The translations under genes were made by a program, and so were the position numbers. A DNA stretch of 64,000 nucleotides, from contig JAFEBO010000006.1 of the NCBI GenBank assembly GCA_018242625.1, forward strand, positions 547,406 to 611,405, in the 5' to 3' direction. How positions within the stretch are numbered: position 1 is the first letter of the stretch; every line of letters starts with the position of its first letter. The notes below the pieces were generated by a model that saw only the letters and a list, made by a program, of their open reading frames with translations, was not told the origin of the DNA and did no database searches. Below are positions 35,313 to 43,513 of the stretch, one piece after another. This DNA comes from Planctomycetota bacterium (GTDB taxonomy: Bacteria > Planctomycetota > Phycisphaerae > Phycisphaerales > UBA1924).

Positions 35313-36506
35313 ATGAGGCAAGGCTTAGTAGGAGCGGTCTTGGCGCTGGCGGCGGGCGCGTCGTTGTGCGCCGCGCAGCAGTGCACGGGACAGGTCGGCT
35401 GGTGGAAGTTCGATGGCGACGTGAGCGATTCGTCGGGGCTGGGGAACAGCGGCACGTTTTTCGGAGGACTTCCCAACTTTGTGCCGGGCGTGCACGGCCA
35501 GGCGCTGGAACTGGACGGCATCGACGACTTCGTCCGCGTGCAGAATGTTGCCTCGCTCAATCCTTCGTCCGCGATATCCCTTGTCGCGTGGGCACGGATC
35601 AGGCCTTATGCGGGTTCGGGCTCCGATCCGATCATCGACAAGGCGTATTTCTCGCACAACCCGCCGTACTACCAGTACCACCTCGGAGTTACCGGTTCTC
35701 AATACGGCAACTCGCAGCGATCGATCTCGTTTGTGACCTCCACCTCCGCGGGGAGCATCGGCACGGGCACGGCGCCGCTCGCGTATTCGACTGGCCAATG
35801 GTGCTTCGTCGTGGGAACGTACGACGGGACCAAGAGCCGCTTTTATTTGAACGGCGAGCTGCTGGACACCCAGGTGCTGCAGGGAACGATCAGTGATTTC
35901 GGCTCGCCGTTGCAGTTCGGAAAGTTCAACAACCTGAACTTCTTTCTGCCCGCGGCGCTGGACGATATCCGCATCTTCAATCGCGCCATCAGCGCGGACG
36001 AGGTTGCGGCGCTCTATGCCAATCCGGAGGGTGCGGCGGCTGTATTGCCGGCGGCGGCGGGCGTGTGCGCGGGCGGGTCGGTGACATTCCGCGCCGCGCA
36101 CCTGGCGAGCGCCTCGGCGGCGTACGCATGGAAACTCGACGGCAGCCCGATCTCCGATGGCACGCTGCCCGATGGCACGACCGTGAGCGGCTCTTCAACC
36201 GGCGAGTTGACGCTCGGCGGGCTCTTCGGCGCGGCGGTGCGCTCGGTGACCTGCGATGTGACCTCGTGCTCCGGTATCTCGCAGACTCCGGCGGCCACGG
36301 TGCGGGTGTGCGCGTCCGATTTCAATTGCGACGGCGCGGTCGACGACGCGGACTTTGTGTCCTTTGCCGCCGCGTACAACCTGCTGGTCTGCGACGACGC
36401 CGAGATGCCCGCGGGCTGTCCGGGCGATCTGAATCGCGACGGCCAGGTGGATGATGCCGACTTCGTCATCTTCGTCGCGGCGTACGATGCACTGATCTGT
36501 CCATAG
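35313..36506 (+). CDS. LamG-domain secreted protein with Ig-like region and dockerin-like tail
   Basis: 397 residues; GGGGAG precedes the ATG. After the signal peptide, GWWKFDGDVSDSSGLGNSG and GIDDFVRVQN open a concanavalin-like LamG sandwich (about 25-235), closing with ALDDIRIFNRAISADEVAAL. An Ig-like region (about 245-330) follows, then the dockerin-like module with an extra cysteine in its first loop (DFNCDGAVDD). LamG domains bind sugars or cell-surface glycans; no catalytic residues are visible. It is the first of five plus-strand dockerin genes. Confidence 0.82.
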   Translation: MRQGLVGAVLALAAGASLCAAQQCTGQVGWWKFDGDVSDSSGLGNSGTFFGGLPNFVPGVHGQALELDGIDDFVRVQNVASLNPSSAISLVAWARIRPYAGSGSDPIIDKAYFSHNPPYYQYHLGVTGSQYGNSQRSISFVTSTSAGSIGTGTAPLAYSTGQWCFVVGTYDGTKSRFYLNGELLDTQVLQGTISDFGSPLQFGKFNNLNFFLPAALDDIRIFNRAISADEVAALYANPEGAAAVLPAAAGVCAGGSVTFRAAHLASASAAYAWKLDGSPISDGTLPDGTTVSGSSTGELTLGGLFGAAVRSVTCDVTSCSGISQTPAATVRVCASDFNCDGAVDDADFVSFAAAYNLLVCDDAEMPAGCPGDLNRDGQVDDADFVIFVAAYDALICP

Positions 36507-36641
36507 CAGAATTCGGGCCCGTCGTATTCTCATCGCCGTCGTTGTTAAACCCGTACGAGCGGTGCGCACGATTGAGCCTCAGTCTCACTGGACTCGCGGT
36601 TCTTTCGACGCGTAGATTCTGATTCATCTCGGAGACACATC

Positions 36642-38207
36642 ATGCGTTTGGACAGTGTTTTTGTGTCCGCTTGCTGCGCGCTCGCCTGCCACGGCCTTGC
36701 CCAGCCCACCTACGACGTTCTCGACGTTGGCGACCTTGTCAACGGCGTCGGCACCTCCGATCCCCGCGGCATCAACAACGCCGGTCAGGTTATCGGCACC
36801 GCCTCGCCCGCCAGTGGCCCGACCCGCGGTTTTCGTTGGGAGCCCGCAAACGGCATCAAAGCTCTGCTCAGCGCGCTGCCCGGACAGACCAACGCGAACG
36901 CCGTCGTCGTCGATCCGTACTTCATCGCCAACGACGGCACCGTGCTCGGCGGTGCGCCCGTCTACAACGGCGCCAGTTTCGTGAACTATCACGCGGCCAA
37001 ATGGACCAGCCCCACCGCGTCGTTCGAAATCCTCAACTCCGGCACGCAGCGCTCCAACGCCAGCGCCATGAACGCGCTGGGCGACATCGCCGGTTACGAG
37101 AACATCCCGCCCGGCTTCAGCCGCCCCCGTCTCTGGCTCGCCGACGGCAGCACGGTCAGCATCCCGATCCTCCCCAGCGAGACGATCGGCATCGCCCAGC
37201 GCATCACCGACGACGGTCGCACCCTGGTCTACGTCAGTCAGTCCGCCTCGCCCTATCTCAAGGCTTTCATCCGCAAGCCCGACGGCACCCGCGTCGACAT
37301 CCCCTTCATCGCCGGCACCGAGCAGTTCACGCCCGCGGACATGAACAACCTGGGCCAGGTTGTGGGCGTGGTGCGTCAGGGCAGCCTGAGCAAGGCGATC
37401 ATCTGGGACGAAACCGGCGGCACACGCTTCCTGCCTCTGGGCACAATGACCGAGTCGGGCGCCATGGGCATCAACGACGCGGGCGCGATCGTCGGCTGGG
37501 TGAAGGGTCCGGGCTTCGCGTTCCTGACCGCCGCCATCTGGTACACGCCCACGTCCAACCCAGTCATCTTGTCCCAACGCCTCACGCCGGCTTCCAGCAC
37601 CTGGGGCATTGTCGGCGGCGACAGCGTCAGCGACATCAACGAGAGCGGCTGGATCCTGGTGACCGGCCTCACGCCCCCCAAGCCCGGTCGCTACCAGCAC
37701 GCCGCGGTGCTCGCCCCTGCGTACCCGTGCCCGGTCTTCAGTGATCATCCGGACAACGTCCGCTTCAACTACAACTCCTCGATCATTTATCTCGGTGCCG
37801 CGGCGAGTTCGAATCAGGTCATCACCTACTCCTGGAAGCGCAACGGGCAGACTGTGACCGACGGCCTCTACGGCAACACCCGCGTCATCGGAGCGACGAC
37901 CAACGCCCTGCGGATTCAGAATCCGACGCCCGCCTGGGCCGGCGAGTGGATCTGCGAAGCAACGAACGCGTGCAGCACCGTGGCGAGCACGGCGGCACAG
38001 GTAACGATCTGCCGCGCCGATTTCAACAACGACAATCAGGTGGACGATGCCGATTTCGGCACGTTCGTTGTTTCGTACAACTTGCTGGACTGTTTCGATC
38101 CGGGGATGGTGGGGGGCTGCCGCGCCGACCTCAACGGCGACCTCGTCGTGGATGACGCGGATTTCACTCATTTTGTGCTCGCATACAACGATCTGGTGTG
38201 CCCCTGA
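36642..38207 (+). CDS. HAF-repeat secreted protein with Ig-like domain and dockerin-like tail
   Basis: 521 residues. Signal peptide ends at GLAQ. Residues of about 25-360 contain units such as GINNAGQVIG, DMNNLGQVVG, GINDAGAIVG and DINESGWILV, the HAF-family extracellular repeat. An Ig-like domain (about 365-450; YSWKRNGQTVTDG, WICEATNACS) leads to the dockerin-like module ending LVCP. Function is unknown; such repeat proteins are secreted and probably form propeller-like binding surfaces. The gene has a purine-rich CGGAGAC leader. Confidence 0.8.
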   Translation: MRLDSVFVSACCALACHGLAQPTYDVLDVGDLVNGVGTSDPRGINNAGQVIGTASPASGPTRGFRWEPANGIKALLSALPGQTNANAVVVDPYFIANDGTVLGGAPVYNGASFVNYHAAKWTSPTASFEILNSGTQRSNASAMNALGDIAGYENIPPGFSRPRLWLADGSTVSIPILPSETIGIAQRITDDGRTLVYVSQSASPYLKAFIRKPDGTRVDIPFIAGTEQFTPADMNNLGQVVGVVRQGSLSKAIIWDETGGTRFLPLGTMTESGAMGINDAGAIVGWVKGPGFAFLTAAIWYTPTSNPVILSQRLTPASSTWGIVGGDSVSDINESGWILVTGLTPPKPGRYQHAAVLAPAYPCPVFSDHPDNVRFNYNSSIIYLGAAASSNQVITYSWKRNGQTVTDGLYGNTRVIGATTNALRIQNPTPAWAGEWICEATNACSTVASTAAQVTICRADFNNDNQVDDADFGTFVVSYNLLDCFDPGMVGGCRADLNGDLVVDDADFTHFVLAYNDLVCP

Positions 38208-38298
38208 TGCATTCCGGGCGGGGGAGGCCGCCGGCAATCGCAGAATTTTCTTGACGGATATCGCCCGATCGCGACAATACACCGCGGAGGGTTTCGTC

Positions 38299-39561
38299 AT
38301 GCAAACAACGCGTCTGATCACGCTCGCGCTCCTTACGTTCACCAGTTCTATGTCGCTCGGACAGTCGCTGGTGGGCGCCAGTGCCCCCAACACGGTCGGC
38401 GGGCAGGGCGGCAGCGATCTCATTGTCATCGACCCCGCCACGGGCTCGTGGGACTTCTACATGCGTGTCCCCCACGACACCAGCGACAGCCGCCAGCTCT
38501 ACTACTTCACCTCGCTTCCGGGTTGCCGCCTCGCCTCAACCCTCTACCGCAACAACGGCACCGCCAACACGACCGCCCAGTACATGGTCATCAACCCCGG
38601 CACCGGCGGCGTCTCGACCTTCAATTTCGGTGCGCCGCTCGCAACCAGTTACATTGAAGGAATCGAGTACTCTCCCCGCCACGGCAACCTGCTGGTGTCT
38701 TTCGGCGCGCTGGGCAACTTTGGTACCAACCGTCTCGCGGTTGTCAACGCCGACGATGGCACCGTGATCTCGAGTACGACCGCGATCTCGGGCATTGCCG
38801 ACATGGACTACATCGTGAGCACCGCTTCCGAGGACCTGTTCATCGATTTCAATGCGGGCACCGCCGCGGCCCGCATCAAAAAGCTCACGAACCCGCTCCC
38901 CGCGACCGCGTTTACAAGTTTCGCCTCGCCGCCGCTCCTGAACCTCTATTGGGATGCCGCCCGGCACCCATCCACCAACGAAATCATCTTCGCCGATACC
39001 AACGGTAATCGTCTGGTGCGTCTGGTCGGGAATGCCTATGTCAGCGGTCCCAGCCTGGCGGGCGGAGCCCAGATTCGTGGGCTCGCGTGGGGGTTCCTGC
39101 CCCCCCGGACGGTGATGCCCGCGTTTGCGGGCGTCTGCCCCGGCGGCACCGCCACCATCACGGCGCACGCGGTGGGCACGGGGCCGTTCTCGTACAAGTG
39201 GCGAAAGGACGGTCAGGACATCGCCGCGAGCGAGAACCCGTCCGCGCTCAAGCCCACGCTGGAACTTCCCGGAGCCAGCGGCGCAACGGTCGGTCAGTAC
39301 GATTGCGTGATACTCAACGACTGCGGCACGCATGTCACCGACGCTGTTCCTTTCATCCTTTGCGTCGCCGATCTCAACTGCGACGGCGCTGTGGACGACA
39401 CCGATTTCACGATTTTCCTTGTTCAGTACAACATTCTCGATTGCGCCGACCCGTCCATGCCAGCCGGCTGCAGTTGCGATTTCAATGCGGACGGAATCGT
39501 CGAGGACACCGATTTCCAGCTTTTCCTGCCCGCCTACAACCGCTTCGCCTGCGGCGAATGA
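38299..39561 (+). CDS. secreted propeller/Ig-like protein with atypical dockerin-like tail
   Basis: 420 residues from ATG 38299, with GGAGG 8 bases before it. After the signal peptide, residues of about 25-270 show repeated YxxxxPGxGGVST and NGNRLVRLVGNAYVSG-like strands suggestive of a beta-propeller, though no family is certain. Residues 275-355 are Ig-like (YKWRKDGQDI). The dockerin-like end has six cysteines instead of four (NCDG in loop 1 and SCDF at loop 2) and finishes in CGE instead of CP. No enzyme motif is visible. Confidence 0.72.
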   Translation: MQTTRLITLALLTFTSSMSLGQSLVGASAPNTVGGQGGSDLIVIDPATGSWDFYMRVPHDTSDSRQLYYFTSLPGCRLASTLYRNNGTANTTAQYMVINPGTGGVSTFNFGAPLATSYIEGIEYSPRHGNLLVSFGALGNFGTNRLAVVNADDGTVISSTTAISGIADMDYIVSTASEDLFIDFNAGTAAARIKKLTNPLPATAFTSFASPPLLNLYWDAARHPSTNEIIFADTNGNRLVRLVGNAYVSGPSLAGGAQIRGLAWGFLPPRTVMPAFAGVCPGGTATITAHAVGTGPFSYKWRKDGQDIAASENPSALKPTLELPGASGATVGQYDCVILNDCGTHVTDAVPFILCVADLNCDGAVDDTDFTIFLVQYNILDCADPSMPAGCSCDFNADGIVEDTDFQLFLPAYNRFACGE

Positions 39562-39780
39562 ACTCGCATCTTATCGCAGTTGCATTTCCACCAAAGGGGG
39601 CTCCGGCGACCATGTTGCCATTGTGTATACTGCAAGCCTCGAGGGGTATTGGGTTAGGAATCAATGCAATAAAACTGGGCCGCAAGAGCGCGAATGGTGA
39701 GGGCATACTCACAGTGTGTGTTCTGGCAGGTGCTTCATAGAACGGGTTTGTGCTGTCACGGATTTCGGGAGTCCATCGTC

Positions 39781-42700
39781 ATGATGATCGGGATTCAACG
39801 GTGCTTGCTCGCGGTCCTGGCGGTTCTCATTTGCCTGCAAGCTCGAGCGGACTGGGGTCTCAAGTTTGAAGTGTGGGACGGTTCGAACTGGGTGAGCAGT
39901 GTGAACGCGGCTGTCGGGGATGTTGTCAAATTCCGCGTCGGCTCCTATTTCACCGACGGCACCTTGGTCATTACGGCAGACGGCGCGGGTGGCGCTCTTG
40001 ACCTGAATCGCTTTACCGGCTCGAACAAGTTCACGAACTTCTCGGTCGGTCAGGACGTGATCCAGAACCTCGTCCGCACGATGCCGACGGGCAACGTCGC
40101 GCTCCTGACCAATACGGGCAACGGCGTCGTGGGCACCACGGTGGCCACGAGCTTTGCTTCGCAGGTGATCCTCGGAGACCTCAATCCGACTCCCATTTAT
40201 TACCGCGAGATCTATAAGGGCGAAATCAAGATCGTGGACGGCACGGCCCGCACTCTGACCTGGACCTCGAACAGCTTCGGTGTCGGGAGCGTCAAGGGGC
40301 TCACTTTCTACAACGCCGGCTCACCGATCAACAAGAACACCGCCGCGCCCGAGGGAACTCCCACGCACATCCCGGCGCAGATCGCGGTCAGCGGGTGCGC
40401 GAAGCCGGGCGTGAGCGGCCCGAGCGCTCAGTCCGTTTGCGCCGGATCGCAGGTTTCCTTCTCCGTAACTGCGACGTTCGGGCCTGTCACCTATCAATGG
40501 CGCAAGAACTCGAATCCGATCGATGGCCAGACGCAGAGCACACTCACTCTGAATACTGTGAACAAGGACGATGAAGGGGAGTACGACGTCATCGTCACGA
40601 ATGCGTGCGGGTCGACGACAAGCGGCAAGGCGGCGCTCGCGGTTTATGCGCCCCCCGCAGTTCTTTCCCAGCCCAACAGTGTTGTTGTGCGCCCGGGGTC
40701 CAACGGCGGATTCTCGGTCGTCGCCGTCGGCAGCGGGCCGCTGCAGTACCAATGGAAGAAAGACAACGTCGCGCTCTCGGATGGAGGCCGGATCGCCGGT
40801 GCTCTTACAGCGGTGCTCCAGATCTCAAACGCCCAGGTGGCGGACAAAGGCGAGTATTCCTGCACGGTGACGGATCCAATCAATCCGTTCTGCAACTCGA
40901 CCACAACTGCGACTGCGCAGTTCAGCGTGGGCGACTGCGCGATCACATGGGCGCAGGTTGCGACCTCGGGCCCAGGTGCGCGGCGCAATCCCGCGATGGC
41001 GTACGACTCCGCGCGTGGGCGCCTTGTTCTCTTCGGGGGTTCCAACAACTCGGGCACGCTCGGCGATACGTGGGAATGGGACGGCAGCACGTGGACGCTG
41101 CGATCGACCAGCGGGCCAGGGCCGCGGACCGGCGTGGCGATGGCGTTTGATGCGACCCACGGCCGAACTCTTCTCTTCGGCGGCTACAACGCCGCTTCCC
41201 AGGCCCAGAGTGATACGTGGAGCTGGGACGGAACAACCTGGACCAAGGTTGCAACCACGGGTCCGACCGCACGCTTCTACGGGACAATGACCTTTGATGG
41301 AGCCCGGGGTGAGATTATCTTCTTTGGGGGGCTCCAGCAGAATTTCGCTCTTCCTTCAGATACCTGGGCGTGGGATGGGGTTAAGTGGGTGCTGGTATCG
41401 AACACGGGCCCCGGAGGCAGGTACGCCGCTTCGATGGCATACGACTCGGTCCGCCAGCGCGTAGTGGTGTTCGGCGGATTTGATGTGTCCAGCACGAACT
41501 TCGCCGACACCTGGGAGTGGGACGGTGTTGCTTGGGCGAAGAAGGCCGACGGCACGCCGACGGCCCGCACCGGGGCGTCGCTGGCGTTCGATCCCGGACG
41601 CGGCCGCATCATCATGTTCGGCGGGCGCCTGCAGGTTGAGGATCAGATCGCCTGGAGCACCCGTACGTGGGAGTGGGACGGCACGACTTGGGTTTCAACC
41701 CTGACCGGAAATCCGTCGGCACGCTGGCTCGCGGGCATGACGCTGGATACTTCCAAGCAGCGCATCGTGCTTTTCGGAGGTGAGGATTCGAGCGGCGGCT
41801 TGCTCGGAGACACATGGGAGCTCGCTGCCCGCATCCCCATCACCCAGCAGCCGACCAGCGTCGCAACCAACTTCGGTCAGAACGCGGCGTTCAACGTCGC
41901 GGCAACCGGCACGGGCCTGACCTATCGCTGGCGGAAGAACGGCGCCGACCTGACCGCCGATCCTCGGATCAGCGGTGTGGCCACTCCAAACCTGCTGATC
42001 ACCCAGGCCGGACTTCAGGATGAAGGGACGTACGACGTTGTGATCACCAGCCTCTGCGGTCAGGAGATCAGCCAGCAGGCGCTGCTCTCGGTCGCCAGCT
42101 GCCCATCCTCGTGGCAGGACCTGCAGGTGAGCGGCCCCATCCCGCGGTTCAGCGGCGCGGCCGCGGCGGACGTGCCGCACAAGCAGATCGTGCTGTTCGG
42201 AGGCCGCTCGAGCGGCGGTCTGCTCGGGGATACCTGGATCTGGAACGGCAACGCGTGGAGCCAGAGGTTCGTCGTCGGCCCGAGCGCACGTTCGGACCAC
42301 ACCATGGCTTCGTGGGGGTCGGGCGTCCTGCTGTTCGGCGGGCGAGATACGCCCGGCAATACCAACAAAAGCGACACATGGTTCTGGAACGGCACGTCCT
42401 GGGCACAGCTCAGTCCGCCCCACGCGCCCCCGGAACTCGCCGGGCATTCGATGGCGTACGACAGCGTGCGCAACCGCGTCGTCGTCTTCGGCGGCGTCAA
42501 GTCCGGCGACATCTTCAGCAACGAGACATGGGAGTTCGACGGCTCAGACTGGACGATGGTCGCGGCGTCGGGCCCGGCACCCAGATTTGCGCAGAGCATG
42601 ACCTTCGACTCGGTACGCGGCAAGACCGTGATGTACGGCGGAGCGCTGTTCTTCGGAACCGTCTTCTTCGACACATGGGAGTGGGACGGCGTTGCCTGGA

Positions 42701-43446
42701 CCAAGAAGTTTGAAGGTGGCCCTCCCGCTCAGGTCTACGGGTCACTCACGTTTGATCCGCTCCGCGGGCGCAGCATCTTTGTCAGCGGCTACACGCACAA
42801 CCGGGTCTTCTCATCCGAAACCTGGGAGTGGAACGGCACCAACTGGGCCAAGTCGCTCAACATCAGCCCATCGGTTCGGGAACTCCCCGCGGTGGCGTAC
42901 GACTACCAGCGGTCGCGACTGGTGCTGTTCGGGGGCCTCAATCCGGCGGGCACGTACCTTGGCGATTCCTGGGGCCTGATCCTGGGCCCCTCGGTTGTGA
43001 CGCCTCCGCAAAACCAGATCGTGCCCGCAGTCCATGCCGCGATCTTTTCAGTCAGCGGGTCCGCGCCCGGATTGCAGTATCAGTGGCTCCGGAATGGATC
43101 CAACATGGCTGATGGCGGGCGCATCTCCGGGACGCACACCTCCACTCTGACGATCGCGACGGCGACCGCCGCGGACGCCGCGAGCTACCGCGTGCGCGTC
43201 ACCGATGCGTGCGGCTCCAACGTGATCTCCGCGCCGGCGACGCTCACGGTGACGTGCGTGTCCGACCTGAACGGCGACGGGGTCGTGGATGATGCCGATT
43301 TCTCAGTCTTTGTCGTCGCGTACGACGCGCTGCTCTGTGATCCGGCGCCGACCGCCTGCGTTGCCGATCTGAACGTGGACGGCTTTGTGGACGATTCGGA
43401 CTTCACGATCTTCGTTGTCGCGTACGACAATCTCGAGTGTCCGTGA
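39781..43446 (+). CDS. twin kelch-propeller, multi-Ig secreted protein with dockerin-like tail
   Basis: 1221 residues from ATG 39781. Order: signal peptide; an unrecognised beta-rich domain (20-200); two Ig-like domains (about 207-380); a first kelch propeller (393-680) with six blades marked by FGG and DTWxWDG; an Ig-like domain (683-770); a second six-blade kelch propeller (778-1067); an Ig-like domain (1073-1158); and the dockerin-like module with a short linker. Each propeller blade is about 50 residues. Kelch propellers bind proteins or sugars; no galactose-oxidase copper ligands were identified. The 219-base upstream gap is AT-richer than its surroundings but holds no clear promoter. 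Confidence 0.83.
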   Translation: MMIGIQRCLLAVLAVLICLQARADWGLKFEVWDGSNWVSSVNAAVGDVVKFRVGSYFTDGTLVITADGAGGALDLNRFTGSNKFTNFSVGQDVIQNLVRTMPTGNVALLTNTGNGVVGTTVATSFASQVILGDLNPTPIYYREIYKGEIKIVDGTARTLTWTSNSFGVGSVKGLTFYNAGSPINKNTAAPEGTPTHIPAQIAVSGCAKPGVSGPSAQSVCAGSQVSFSVTATFGPVTYQWRKNSNPIDGQTQSTLTLNTVNKDDEGEYDVIVTNACGSTTSGKAALAVYAPPAVLSQPNSVVVRPGSNGGFSVVAVGSGPLQYQWKKDNVALSDGGRIAGALTAVLQISNAQVADKGEYSCTVTDPINPFCNSTTTATAQFSVGDCAITWAQVATSGPGARRNPAMAYDSARGRLVLFGGSNNSGTLGDTWEWDGSTWTLRSTSGPGPRTGVAMAFDATHGRTLLFGGYNAASQAQSDTWSWDGTTWTKVATTGPTARFYGTMTFDGARGEIIFFGGLQQNFALPSDTWAWDGVKWVLVSNTGPGGRYAASMAYDSVRQRVVVFGGFDVSSTNFADTWEWDGVAWAKKADGTPTARTGASLAFDPGRGRIIMFGGRLQVEDQIAWSTRTWEWDGTTWVSTLTGNPSARWLAGMTLDTSKQRIVLFGGEDSSGGLLGDTWELAARIPITQQPTSVATNFGQNAAFNVAATGTGLTYRWRKNGADLTADPRISGVATPNLLITQAGLQDEGTYDVVITSLCGQEISQQALLSVASCPSSWQDLQVSGPIPRFSGAAAADVPHKQIVLFGGRSSGGLLGDTWIWNGNAWSQRFVVGPSARSDHTMASWGSGVLLFGGRDTPGNTNKSDTWFWNGTSWAQLSPPHAPPELAGHSMAYDSVRNRVVVFGGVKSGDIFSNETWEFDGSDWTMVAASGPAPRFAQSMTFDSVRGKTVMYGGALFFGTVFFDTWEWDGVAWTKKFEGGPPAQVYGSLTFDPLRGRSIFVSGYTHNRVFSSETWEWNGTNWAKSLNISPSVRELPAVAYDYQRSRLVLFGGLNPAGTYLGDSWGLILGPSVVTPPQNQIVPAVHAAIFSVSGSAPGLQYQWLRNGSNMADGGRISGTHTSTLTIATATAADAASYRVRVTDACGSNVISAPATLTVTCVSDLNGDGVVDDADFSVFVVAYDALLCDPAPTACVADLNVDGFVDDSDFTIFVVAYDNLECP

Positions 43447-43472
43447 TTTCCTGACGGAACCAGAGCGTCGGG

Positions 43473-43496
43473 GAGCGCCGGCGCCCCCCGGCGCTC
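43473..43496 (+). other. strong hairpin between two dockerin genes
   Basis: GAGCGCCGG (43473-43481) pairs with CCGGCGCTC (43488-43496) around six bases, followed by ATTT only. It lies in the 67-base gap before the PQQ-dehydrogenase-like gene and could be a weak terminator or an mRNA-end stabiliser. Confidence 0.45.
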
Positions 43497-43513
43497 ATTT
43501 GAAAGGCGCCGAT

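Noticed and set aside
38251..38280. TTGACG and CAATAC as a promoter before the gene at 38299
   Set aside because: The predicted transcript start would fall on the GGAGG ribosome binding site of that gene, so the two signals conflict.
36624..38441. 605-codon minus-strand frame opposite the HAF-repeat gene
   Set aside because: Covers the intergenic gap and parts of two recognised genes; no signal peptide or domain.
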